Of a stretch of 64,000 nucleotides of DNA, positions 42,144 through 50,696 are shown one piece after another; position 1 is the stretch's first letter; every line of letters begins with the position of its first letter. This stretch comes from Phyllobacterium pellucidum (GTDB lineage: Bacteria; Pseudomonadota; Alphaproteobacteria; Rhizobiales; Rhizobiaceae). The stretch is taken from the NCBI RefSeq assembly GCF_013327855.1, contig NZ_JABUMX010000004.1, positions 1 to 64,000 of the forward strand, written 5' to 3'. The notes below the pieces were generated by a model that made no database searches, was not told the origin of the DNA, and saw nothing but the letters and a program-made list of their open reading frames with translations. Position numbers and translations under genes: made by a program.

Positions 42144-43250
42144 ATGCCGCAAAGCATGCAACTGGGCGACTCGAAGGCCGCCGAGATCAAAGCCGTATCG
42201 ATCGGCAAGACGTTTGGCGCGTTCCATGCGCTGAAAAACCTTTCGCTTGATATTGGCCGCGGCGAATTCCTCACCCTTCTTGGTCCCTCCGGTTCCGGCA
42301 AAACCACTTTCCTGATGATCCTTGCGGGTTTCACCGCGCCCACAACCGGCCGCCTGATGATGGATGGCAAGGACATTACCGACGTGCCTGCCGAGGATCG
42401 GTCGTACGGCATGGTTTTTCAGGGCTATGCTCTGTTTCCGCATCTGACCGTCGAACAAAATATCGCTTTCCCGTTGAAGGTAAGGGGACGCTTCTCCGCC
42501 GAGATCAAGCGGCGCGTTGGCGAGATGGTCGAGCGCGTCGGCCTCGTTGGTCACGAGCGCAAGCTCCCGGCGAAGCTCTCGGGCGGACAGCAGCAACGTG
42601 TAGCCCTCGCCCGGGCACTCGTATTCGAGCCAGCGGTCCTCCTGCTCGACGAACCTTTCTCGGCTCTCGACAAGAACTTGCGCGAAATGATGCAGGAAGA
42701 GGTCAAGCGGCTGCACCAGGAGACAGGAACAACTTTCGTCTTCGTCACGCACGACCAGTCGGAGGCGCTTGCCCTTTCCTCCCGGGTCGCGATCTTCAAC
42801 CATGGTGAACTGCTGCAGGTGGGGCGGCCTCAGGATGTGTATGAACGGCCGGACAACCGCTTCGTCGCGGAGTTCCTTGGCGAGGTCAATCTACTGCCGC
42901 TCGATGCCGTCAAGCTCGATGGTGACCGCGCTGCGGGCCAGTTCGAAGATCGCACGATCATTCTCAACAAGACGACCAGGCTCGATGGGACCAGCGCCGT
43001 CGCGGCAGTGCGGCCCGAGCACATGGTGATTACGACGCAGCCAGCAACGGTCGACAGCAACGCGATTACCTGCCGAGTCGAGGGCGCAACCTATTTCGGC
43101 GCTTCGACCAAATATCATTTGCGGACAAGCAAGGGTACGAGCCTTGCGGTATCGATGCCGACCGCTGCGATAGCGCCGATCGCGCCGCAAACGGATGTTT
43201 GGGTCTCGTGGCCGATGAACCAGGGTTTCTTGCTGCCAAGCGGAAGTTAG
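42144..43250 (+). CDS. ABC importer ATPase, PotA-like
   Basis: A 368-residue ATPase (375 if the earlier ATG at 42123 is used; neither start has a strong ribosome site). Walker A GPSGSGKTT, Q loop FQGYALFPHLTV, signature LSGGQQQRVALARALV, Walker B VLLLDEPFSALD and a C-terminal TOBE domain are all intact. It is the motor of a polyamine/opine-type importer with the next three genes. Confidence 0.9.
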   Translation: MPQSMQLGDSKAAEIKAVSIGKTFGAFHALKNLSLDIGRGEFLTLLGPSGSGKTTFLMILAGFTAPTTGRLMMDGKDITDVPAEDRSYGMVFQGYALFPHLTVEQNIAFPLKVRGRFSAEIKRRVGEMVERVGLVGHERKLPAKLSGGQQQRVALARALVFEPAVLLLDEPFSALDKNLREMMQEEVKRLHQETGTTFVFVTHDQSEALALSSRVAIFNHGELLQVGRPQDVYERPDNRFVAEFLGEVNLLPLDAVKLDGDRAAGQFEDRTIILNKTTRLDGTSAVAAVRPEHMVITTQPATVDSNAITCRVEGATYFGASTKYHLRTSKGTSLAVSMPTAAIAPIAPQTDVWVSWPMNQGFLLPSGS

Positions 43251-43294
43251 CGCGGCGACGGGAATGCGACAATAACAATCCAGAGGGAAAAAAG

Positions 43295-44410
43295 ATGAAC
43301 ACTGAGTTTGAAAAAGACTGCCTCGAAATCCTCGCGGCGAAGGTCGAACGCGGCGAGATCAGCCGCAGGCGTTTTACCCAGATGGCCGCAATGTTCCTTG
43401 CTGGAGCGCCGGCCCTACTCCGCTCCACCGGCTCCTATGCGCAGGCCAAGGAATTGGTGCTCGTCAACTGGGGCGGCGACGCGATGACGGCCTATGACAA
43501 GGCCTACGGCCAGCCATTCACCAAGGAAAGCGGCGTCGCGGTCAAGATGGACGGGTCGGGACCGACCGAAGGCGCTATCACGGCGCAGTTCAAGAGCGGC
43601 AAGCCGAGCTGGGATCTTCTCGACATCGATCCATTCTCGGGAATTTCGCTTGGCAAGCAGGGCATGCTGGAAGCCATAGACTACAATATCGTCGACAAGA
43701 ACAAGATGCGGCCGGGCTTCGGCTGGGACCACGCCGCTTCCACCTACTTCTTCTCTTATATCATTGCCTACGATTCCTCGAAATTCGGCGACCAGGCACC
43801 AACTGGCATGGCTGATTTCTTCGATGTGAAGAAGTTCCCGGGCAAGCGTTCACTCTACAAGTGGGGCTCTGCCATGTGGGAAGCCGCACTCATGGCAGAT
43901 GGCGTCGCCCCGGAAAAACTTTACCCGCTCGACCTGAAGCGCGCGCACGACAAGATTGCCGCATTCAAGGAGAACGTCGTCGCCTATTGGGGCGGCGGTG
44001 CCGAGAGCCAGTCCGTGCTGATGAATGGCGAAGCATCGATGGCGCTGATCTGGTCGACGCGCGCCCAGCTTCTCGAGCAGGACTCCGGCGGCAACATCAA
44101 GTTCATCTGGGATCAGGGCCTGATCTCTCCCGGTGCTCTCGGCGTCATGAAGAACAATCCCGGCGGCAAGGATAATGCAATGAAGTTCATTGCCAGCGCC
44201 CAGGCACCGGAGCGGCAGCTGGTCATGTTCGAAATGCTCGGCCAGGGCCCGGCAAATCCCGCGACGGATGCGCTGATCCCGGCCGACAAAAAGCGCGTCA
44301 ACTGCGTCGATCCCGCCAATATGGCAAAGCAGGTGCCGCTCGACATGGAATGGTATGCCGAAAATTACGGCAAGGCATTCGACGAATACACCAAAGTCAT
44401 TTCCGCATGA
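43295..44410 (+). CDS. ABC importer binding protein with Tat signal, PotD-like
   Basis: A 371-residue binding protein. The N-terminus carries a twin-arginine motif SRRRF at 23-27 followed by a hydrophobic stretch, so it is exported folded through Tat, which is uncommon for this class. The mature part (LVLVNWGGDAMTAYDKAYGQPFTKESGVAVKMDGSGPTEG) fits spermidine/putrescine and opine-type binding proteins. AGAGGG lies 7 bases before the ATG at 43295. Its stop is followed by a GC-rich hairpin before the permeases. Confidence 0.88.
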   Translation: MNTEFEKDCLEILAAKVERGEISRRRFTQMAAMFLAGAPALLRSTGSYAQAKELVLVNWGGDAMTAYDKAYGQPFTKESGVAVKMDGSGPTEGAITAQFKSGKPSWDLLDIDPFSGISLGKQGMLEAIDYNIVDKNKMRPGFGWDHAASTYFFSYIIAYDSSKFGDQAPTGMADFFDVKKFPGKRSLYKWGSAMWEAALMADGVAPEKLYPLDLKRAHDKIAAFKENVVAYWGGGAESQSVLMNGEASMALIWSTRAQLLEQDSGGNIKFIWDQGLISPGALGVMKNNPGGKDNAMKFIASAQAPERQLVMFEMLGQGPANPATDALIPADKKRVNCVDPANMAKQVPLDMEWYAENYGKAFDEYTKVISA

Positions 44411-44420
44411 CATCGATGGT

Positions 44421-44441
44421 GCGGGGGTTCAACGCCCCCGC
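44421..44441 (+). other. Intra-operon hairpin after the Tat-exported binding protein gene
   Basis: GCGGGGG and CCCCCGC form a 7-bp stem with a 7-base loop, 10 bp after the stop, with GCGTTTTTA some 12 bp further on. It could be a partial terminator setting a high binding-protein to permease ratio. Confidence 0.6.
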
Positions 44442-44477
44442 GCCGGATTTGCGTTTTTATGCCATGAAGGATGTTGA

Positions 44478-45311
44478 ATGATCGGGAAGTCCGCCACCTC
44501 CAGAAAGATCCTGTTGCTGGCCCCGCTGCTGCTGTTTCTCGGTCTTGCCTATGCCGTGCCGTTTTTCGGCGTCGTACGCTGGAGCTTTACCCTCCCCGAG
44601 CCCGGTATCGGACAGTATCGCGCAGTGTTTACCGATCCGCTCGTCCAGTCGGTGTTCATCCGCACCTTGAGAATCTGCCTCGTCGTCACGGCAGCTTCGC
44701 TCATTGCGGCCTATGCGATCGCCTATGTCTGGGTGCGCGGAAACTCACTCCAGCGGATGCTCGCCGAATTCTGCATTCTCGTTCCCTTCTGGATCTCGGT
44801 GTTGACGCGCGCATTCGGTTGGCTGGCGATGCTTTCCAATCGCGGTTTGATCAACACATGGCTGCAGTCCGCGGGCATCATCAGCGAACCGTTGGCGCTC
44901 GCCCGCAACGAACTCGGCGTCATCATCGGCATGACGCATTTCCTGATACCCTTTGCCGTCTTTCCGATTGCATCGGCCATGCGCAGCATCGACGAGCGCG
45001 TGTTGCTTGCGGCGCGCGGCATGGGCGCATCGCGCACGCGCATCTTCTGGACCGTCTTCGTACCGCTCACCTATGGTGGGCTGATCGGGGCGGCGCTCAT
45101 CGTTTTCGTGTTCGCGCTCGGTTTCTTCGTTACGCCCGCCATCCTTGGCGGCGGACGCAGCGTGATGGTCGCCGAACTCGTTTACCTGCGCATATTCCAG
45201 AGCCCGGACTGGGGGCTTGGCGCGGCGATCAGCGTCGTCCTCGTCGTGTTCATCGGGGTCCTTCTTACCCTCATGCGGCGTTTCATCAAACCCGCACACC
45301 TGGTGGGATAG
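44478..45311 (+). CDS. ABC importer permease, PotB-like
   Basis: A 277-residue permease with about six helices and the EAA-type loop LAARGMGASRTRIFWTVFVPLTYGGLIGAALIVFVFALG near residue 175. AAGGA lies 6 bases before the ATG. A much longer open frame on the same strand, from 44471, crosses this gene in another phase and is not real in this part. The second permease follows after 2 bp. Confidence 0.9.
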   Translation: MIGKSATSRKILLLAPLLLFLGLAYAVPFFGVVRWSFTLPEPGIGQYRAVFTDPLVQSVFIRTLRICLVVTAASLIAAYAIAYVWVRGNSLQRMLAEFCILVPFWISVLTRAFGWLAMLSNRGLINTWLQSAGIISEPLALARNELGVIIGMTHFLIPFAVFPIASAMRSIDERVLLAARGMGASRTRIFWTVFVPLTYGGLIGAALIVFVFALGFFVTPAILGGGRSVMVAELVYLRIFQSPDWGLGAAISVVLVVFIGVLLTLMRRFIKPAHLVG

Positions 45312-45313
45312 CC

Positions 45314-46126
45314 ATGCAATCATCAAGACCAGGACCCGTCATCCTCATTCTCGCAACAGCCATTGCGCTGTTCCTGCTCATGCCGCTGATCGCGGTGGTG
45401 CCGGTTTCATTTACGCCGGCGCGCTTCCTTTCGATGCCCTCCGGCACGCTGTCCCTGCGCCACTATCAGGCGCTGATCGACAACCCGCAGTGGGGGCAAA
45501 GCATATTGCTGAGCTTGCGCATCGGCATTCTGTCGAGTGCCATCGCGACCAGCCTGGCCACGCTGTTCGGTCTCGGCATCTGGATGTTCCAGCCGAGATT
45601 TTCGGCTCTTATGATTGGCTTCGTTCTGCTTCCGCTGGTGGTCCCCCCGGTCGTATCGGCAATGACGCTCTACTTCCTGATGACCGCCCTTTCCTCCGTC
45701 AACAACTGGATCGGCTACGATACCTGGCTCGGGGTAGCGCTTGCACATGCCGTGATGATCACGCCTTTCGCCGTCGTTCTTATCCTCGTTGCGCTTTATC
45801 AGGTCGACCGGCGCATCGATCTTGCCGCACGGGGTCTGGGGGCAAATCTTGCCACACGAGCTCTAAAAATCATCATCCCGAACATAAAGTTTGGCATTGC
45901 CACGGCAGCGCTCCTATCGTTCGTCCTCTCCTGGGAAGAGATCGGCGTCACCCTGTTCATCACCAGCGTCAATGCGATAACCCTGCCCCGCTTGATGTGG
46001 ATGGGACTGCGCGACAATATCGATCCTGCTATTGCTGCGATCTCCGTCGTCCTTATCATCGTGACGGCCGTTATCCTCGGCATCCGCATTTTCATTGAAC
46101 GGCGGGGAGCAGCGCAACAGCAATGA
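45314..46126 (+). CDS. ABC importer permease, PotC-like
   Basis: A 270-residue partner permease, with loop LAARGLGANLATRALKIIIPNIKFGIATAALLSFVLSWEE near residue 171. The true start is the ATG at 45314, just after the first permease; upstream sequence in this frame overlaps that gene. Its stop overlaps the next gene (ATGA), tying the importer to the flavin dehydrogenase. Confidence 0.9.
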   Translation: MQSSRPGPVILILATAIALFLLMPLIAVVPVSFTPARFLSMPSGTLSLRHYQALIDNPQWGQSILLSLRIGILSSAIATSLATLFGLGIWMFQPRFSALMIGFVLLPLVVPPVVSAMTLYFLMTALSSVNNWIGYDTWLGVALAHAVMITPFAVVLILVALYQVDRRIDLAARGLGANLATRALKIIIPNIKFGIATAALLSFVLSWEEIGVTLFITSVNAITLPRLMWMGLRDNIDPAIAAISVVLIIVTAVILGIRIFIERRGAAQQQ

Positions 46127-47505
46127 CCAGAGACGACATCGCCAGGCACCTCCGTTCGATCGTCGGACCGAATGGTGTGAAGGAGGCCGACGCATTGCGC
46201 CTTGTCCATCCAGGGTCCGATGCGCGCAACCTCGATGCCGGGCTGATGGTTACACCGGCGACTACGCAACAAGTCGCCGACATTCTCCGTTTCTGCAATG
46301 ACCACCGCATAGCCGTCGTGCCCCACGGCGGACGCACCGGACTCGCCGGCGGTGCAGTGTCGAGTGAGGGCGAGGTCATTCTCTCGCTTGCCGGGTTGAA
46401 CCGCATTGAATCTCTCTCCGCTTCCGCAGCGACAGCCATCGTTGAAGCCGGCGTGACATTGCATACACTGCAGGAGGCCGCCGCAAAGGAAGGCCTGTCC
46501 ACGGGTATTGATATCGCCTCGCGCGGTAGCGCCACGATTGGCGGCATGATTGCAACCAATGCCGGCGGCATGGAGGCCTTCCGCCATGGTGTAATGCGCC
46601 AGCGTATTCTGGGACTTGAAGTCGTGCTGGCTGATGGCTCGATCATGCGTGACATGAGCGAGGTCAGCAAATGCAACGAGGGCTACGATCTGAAGCAGCT
46701 ATTCATCGGCGCCGAGGGGACGCTCGGCGTTGTTACGCGAGCGGTGGTGAAGCTGACGGCCGCCGACGCCTTTACAGCCACCGCACTGGTCGCCTGTCCG
46801 TCCGCCACCGATGCCGTTACTCTGTTCCAGGCGCTGCAGCGTGATCGCGGTATCCATTTGCTTCGCGCAGAATTCATGGCGCACGACTACTTCCATCTGG
46901 CGTCGCAGAGCCTCGGCCCCGCATCGCTTGCCGCCTTTACGCAAGCGCCGGCCTACCTCATTCTCGAAACGGATGATCCGGACCAGCCTACGGCCCGATC
47001 GAGGCTGGAGGAGGCACTCGGCCTTGCGATTGAACGCGGGCAGGTGGTCGATGCGATCATTGCTCAAAGCGAGAAAGAGCGGAACGCAATCTGGAATATT
47101 CGCGAAGACAGCAGCGTGATCGACCGTAACTGCCCCTATTGTCATTGGTTCGATATTTCCGTGCCGCTCGGTGCGCTCGAAACATGGCTGCAACAGTTCA
47201 ATGGCGGGATAGCCGCTCTCGGCAGCGAGTTTCGCGGGTTCGCCTTTGGTCATCTTGGCGACGGCAATCTCCATATCGGCGTTGCCGGCGAAACCGCCTG
47301 GCCCGACAAGGAGCGCGCCAAGGCGATCATCTATGCCAATCTCCGCAAGATGGGGGGATCCTTCTCGGCCGAACATGGTATCGGCCTCGAAAAGCGACCT
47401 GAACTGATATCCGAAGGCGATCCGGTCAAGCTGAACCTGATGCGCATGGTCAAGCAGGCGCTTGATCCGCACGGCATCATGAACCCCGGCAAGGTGATAG
47501 GCTGA
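46123..47505 (+). CDS. FAD-linked 2-hydroxyacid dehydrogenase (GlcD/D-lactate dehydrogenase type)
   Basis: A 460-residue flavoenzyme of the FAD_binding_4/GlcD family: VVPHGGRTGLAGGAVS binds the FAD pyrophosphate, GTLGVVTRAVVKLT follows, and the C-terminal domain has FGHLGDGNLHIGVAG and SAEHGIGLEKRPELI. Such enzymes oxidise D-2-hydroxyacids (glycolate, D-lactate, D-2-hydroxyglutarate) and pass electrons to the quinone pool. It overlaps the permease gene by four bases, so its substrate is likely the imported compound or a product of its cleavage by the M20 or amidinotransferase enzymes. Confidence 0.88.
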   Translation: MTRDDIARHLRSIVGPNGVKEADALRLVHPGSDARNLDAGLMVTPATTQQVADILRFCNDHRIAVVPHGGRTGLAGGAVSSEGEVILSLAGLNRIESLSASAATAIVEAGVTLHTLQEAAAKEGLSTGIDIASRGSATIGGMIATNAGGMEAFRHGVMRQRILGLEVVLADGSIMRDMSEVSKCNEGYDLKQLFIGAEGTLGVVTRAVVKLTAADAFTATALVACPSATDAVTLFQALQRDRGIHLLRAEFMAHDYFHLASQSLGPASLAAFTQAPAYLILETDDPDQPTARSRLEEALGLAIERGQVVDAIIAQSEKERNAIWNIREDSSVIDRNCPYCHWFDISVPLGALETWLQQFNGGIAALGSEFRGFAFGHLGDGNLHIGVAGETAWPDKERAKAIIYANLRKMGGSFSAEHGIGLEKRPELISEGDPVKLNLMRMVKQALDPHGIMNPGKVIG

Positions 47506-47577
47506 CCGGTAATCACTCCTGACATTTTCAGTCGAATCTCCTATTGGCCTCGACGGGTTTAGGTATAAAATAGCTCC

Positions 47578-48987
47578 ATGGATGATATCCAGCCACTGTT
47601 CGGTGTGCTGCGCCAGTCGGTCCAACCGGACATCGTCGACAAGATCGAGCGGCTTGTACGTGAAGCTCCCGACCGGAAGCTTTGTCGCGTCAATGCGCTC
47701 GCCTTTGCCGCCACTGAAGGACTCGATGAAGAGGAAACAATCAACGCCTTTCTGCATGCCGCCCACCTTGGCATCTTCGAGATGTCATGGAACGTTTTGT
47801 GTCCGGGCTGCGGCGGGGTGCTTGATGCGAATACCTCGCTGAAGACGGTCCAGAGCGAAGAATATACCTGCGCACTCTGTGCCGCAGGCTACGAGCCGAC
47901 GCTGGACGAAATGGTTGAGGTGACATTCACAGTCAGCCCGCGCGTGCGCCATATCGAGGCACACGATCCACATCGGCTGCCCACGCTCGAATACTTCCGT
48001 CAGATCTATTGGGGCTCCGGTATAGAACTGCCCGAGGACGATTTCGAAGCCAAAGTGGACGGTTTCATGCTCGAAGAGCTTGAACTGCCGCCGGGCGAAA
48101 AGGCAGTAATCTCCCTGCAATTGCCGGCGGACTTCGTCATCGTCTTCGAGCCGGTAACACACGCCGCCCAGTTTCTCGACGTCAAGGGTGAGCCGACGAA
48201 GGAGCGTCAGAGCCTCTCGCTCATCTTCGATCGCACGCATCGCCACCACGAAACGCTTACCCTCCGCCCTGGCCCGTTGCGCATTGCACTGGAAAATCAC
48301 ACCGACGTTCGCGTCCTTCCATCCGTTTGCATAGCCAACGAGGCGCTCCATAATTTGCTCGGCCGTCGCCGGCCATTCCTTACCGCAAAGCGGCTGCTCA
48401 CCAACCAGACATTCCGCGATATTTACCGCACCGACACGATCGACGTGGATCAGAGGCTTAAGATTACCAGCCTCACCTTCCTCTTCACTGATCTGCGCGG
48501 CTCGACCGAACTCTACGATAGGGTCGGCGACCTTGCAGCGTTTGACCTCGTGCGAATGCATTTCGGCATTCTCAATGACATTGTGAGTTCCGAGGCGGGC
48601 GCTGTCGTCAAAACCATCGGGGACGCGGTGATGGCGACCTTCCCGACCCCCGACCGGGCCGTCCTTGCGGCCATGCGGATGCGCGAAGCGATGCTGAAGC
48701 TGAACGGCGAGCGCGGCAGCGAGGATCTCCTGTTGAAGATCGGCATCCACGAAGGACCGTGCATCGCCGTGAACCTCAACGAGCGGCAGGACTATTTCGG
48801 CCAGACGGTGAACATCGCCTCGCGCGTCCAGCACCTTGCGACGTCGCGGGAGATATTCGCCACCGGCTCCGTCCTTGACGATCCGCGCGCCTCCGACCTG
48901 CTAGTCCGGCACGGCCTGAAGCCGATGTCGCAGAGCGTGACGCTGCGCGGGATCACCGATGAGATCAGCGTTTATACGATTCCGTGA
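47578..48987 (+). CDS. Class III adenylate cyclase with N-terminal DUF5939-like zinc-ribbon region
   Basis: A 469-residue soluble protein. The N-terminal 270 residues contain a four-cysteine zinc ribbon (C75, C78, C98, C101) and look like DUF5939. The C-terminal class III cyclase domain keeps metal aspartates D305 and D349, the adenine-selecting K345 and D405, and transition-state N412 and R416. It should therefore be an active adenylate cyclase. It is preceded by a 72-bp gap with GTATAAAAT at 47563-47571, a possible promoter -10. No membrane segments. The N-terminal part presumably senses a cytoplasmic cue. Confidence 0.87.
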   Translation: MDDIQPLFGVLRQSVQPDIVDKIERLVREAPDRKLCRVNALAFAATEGLDEEETINAFLHAAHLGIFEMSWNVLCPGCGGVLDANTSLKTVQSEEYTCALCAAGYEPTLDEMVEVTFTVSPRVRHIEAHDPHRLPTLEYFRQIYWGSGIELPEDDFEAKVDGFMLEELELPPGEKAVISLQLPADFVIVFEPVTHAAQFLDVKGEPTKERQSLSLIFDRTHRHHETLTLRPGPLRIALENHTDVRVLPSVCIANEALHNLLGRRRPFLTAKRLLTNQTFRDIYRTDTIDVDQRLKITSLTFLFTDLRGSTELYDRVGDLAAFDLVRMHFGILNDIVSSEAGAVVKTIGDAVMATFPTPDRAVLAAMRMREAMLKLNGERGSEDLLLKIGIHEGPCIAVNLNERQDYFGQTVNIASRVQHLATSREIFATGSVLDDPRASDLLVRHGLKPMSQSVTLRGITDEISVYTIP

Positions 48988-49140
48988 GCGGCGATCCGCG
49001 CGGCGTCTGCACAACTTCGTGAAAAATGTGGTCCCGATAATGATCGTGATTGGACTTCAAAGCGTGACAGAGTCAGGCTGGCTTGTGGGCTAAGACCGGG
49101 ATTTTGGGCGGACCAACTATCGTTGATATAGGAGGCCAGA

Positions 49141-49578
49141 ATGAAACATCTCGCTCTTGAACAATTGCAGGTCCTTGAAGAAACTGATCCCGACTACCCG
49201 CGCCAGATTCTGTCGCGCAATGAGCGTATCGAGCGCTGGGCTGAACTCCTGGAGCGCAACCCCGCACGGCGGCTTACGACACTATATCAGACCGAGTTCC
49301 AGTCGGCCGGGACCCGTGATGCGATGCGCGCTGATGGTTCTGCTCTGACGGTGGCGTTCGAGGATTCCTATCTGCGGGGATCAGGCCTCTCCGACGATAG
49401 CTATGGCGAAGCCAAGCGCTTCTTCGAACTCAACGACCATCAACTCCACAGAATGGTCTGCTATTGCCATTTCGGCGCCAATGTAAGCGCTGGGACGACC
49501 GCCCGATACGTGCGCAGGTTCCTGCCCTCGCAAGGCAAGGGCATGATGGGCTGGCTCCGGCAACTGTTTGCAGTTTAG
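49141..49578 (+). CDS. Conserved-looking hypothetical protein
   Basis: A 145-residue soluble protein with excellent AGGAGG 5 bases before the ATG. It starts MKHLALEQLQVLEETDPDYP and contains LSRNERIERWAELLERNPARRLTTLYQTEF and a central HRMVCYCHFG with two cysteines. I recognise no family. It stands alone downstream of the cyclase gene, and its mRNA end probably shares the bidirectional hairpin at 49670-49695. Confidence 0.65.
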   Translation: MKHLALEQLQVLEETDPDYPRQILSRNERIERWAELLERNPARRLTTLYQTEFQSAGTRDAMRADGSALTVAFEDSYLRGSGLSDDSYGEAKRFFELNDHQLHRMVCYCHFGANVSAGTTARYVRRFLPSQGKGMMGWLRQLFAV

Positions 49579-49669
49579 TTTATAGGGCAAGCGCGCAAAC
49601 GCCATGTTGCGTCCTCGGGCGAAAGCGTTGACGCGCTTCGTTAATCGAGCTTGCCGCCGCAGCGAGAGA

Positions 49670-49695
49670 GAGCGCAGGATCAACATCCTGCGCTC
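49670..49695. terminator. Bidirectional terminator hairpin
   Basis: GAGCGCAGGAT and ATCCTGCGCTC form a perfect 11-bp stem with a CAAC loop. It lies between two convergent transcripts, 5 bp past the stop of the Gfo/Idh/MocA gene, and suits termination on both strands. Confidence 0.65.
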
Positions 49696-49700
49696 CACTC

Positions 49701-50696
49701 CTAGAGTTCAAGTTCGCGGCGCAGCGCCTCCAGCCGTTCCATGGCTATCACACCGTCATGGATCGTCGGCGCCGGCGTTGATGCCCCGCCGAGCCCCGGC
49801 ACGACGTCAGCAAGCAGAGAGTAGTAGCCTTTGGGGTCCTCATTGGCTGCTGCCGTGAAATTCGGCTTCCAGGTCAGGGTGTCGACATCGTCCGCAAGCG
49901 TGGCGTTGGGATCGTCCACCTTGAAGGGTGGATTACGGTTCCACCGTACTTCTATGACATCGTCCACTTCGAGCCGCTGGTGATCGCTCATCAGTTCGAT
50001 GCGCTCCACCGGCGTTCCGCGCGACTGGATCGTACCCATGGCAATATTGCCGATCGCGCCGCAGTCGAATTCGAAGCCGACGTGGAAGAGGACCCGGCCC
50101 GGCGTCTTTTCGACTTTCCGGGCGGATAGCGTGCGCACGGGCGAGACAAAGAACGACACAAGGTCCATGTAGTGCACGCAGTGATGCAGGAAGAATCCGG
50201 TATAGTCGACATTACCGGTAAAATAGCCGGGCGCCGTCATGTAATAGCCGGTGAGGCCGAGCACCGGGCCAAACCGACCCGACTTGATGATGTTGTGGGC
50301 GATCTTGTTGCCGACGGAATAGCGCTTCATGAAGCCGACGAACAATGGTTTGCCCGATCGCTCCGACGCCGCGCGCAGTTCCCGCGCGCCTTCAGCCGTA
50401 CCCGAAGGCGGCTTTTCCATGAAGACGGAAAGTCCACGCTCAAGTGCGAGCTTGCCAAAACGCAAATGCTGATCTGGTCCTACCGCCATGCCGATAGCGT
50501 CGATGCCCGGCGTGCGGATGAGTTCCTCGGCATCGTTGGTCAATCGCGAAACGCCAAACTGTCGTCCGGCATCGGCAAGCCGCTTGCCGTCGATATCGCA
50601 CAGCGCAACGATTTCAACGTCGTGGCGCACGAGTTGGGGTAGAAGCATCTGGGTTGCGTGAATGCCGCAACCTATCCAGCCGATTTTCAAGGTCAT
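49701..50696 (-). CDS. Gfo/Idh/MocA-family oxidoreductase
   Basis: A 331-residue NAD(P)-dependent dehydrogenase. The Rossmann motif GWIGCGIHATQMLLPQL is at the N-terminus, the family EKPP signature (VFMEKPPSG) near residue 92, and an MKRYSVGNKIAH segment follows. The family oxidises or epimerises sugars and inositols. Its start overlaps the stop of the sugar isomerase gene (ATGA), and it is the last gene of the GntR-headed operon. Substrate not predictable. Confidence 0.87.
   Translation of the reverse strand: MTLKIGWIGCGIHATQMLLPQLVRHDVEIVALCDIDGKRLADAGRQFGVSRLTNDAEELIRTPGIDAIGMAVGPDQHLRFGKLALERGLSVFMEKPPSGTAEGARELRAASERSGKPLFVGFMKRYSVGNKIAHNIIKSGRFGPVLGLTGYYMTAPGYFTGNVDYTGFFLHHCVHYMDLVSFFVSPVRTLSARKVEKTPGRVLFHVGFEFDCGAIGNIAMGTIQSRGTPVERIELMSDHQRLEVDDVIEVRWNRNPPFKVDDPNATLADDVDTLTWKPNFTAAANEDPKGYYSLLADVVPGLGGASTPAPTIHDGVIAMERLEALRRELEL

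Noticed and set aside
44471..45313. N-terminal extension of the PotC-like permease frame
   Set aside because: This part overlaps the PotB-like permease in another phase and lacks membrane character; the real start is at 45314.
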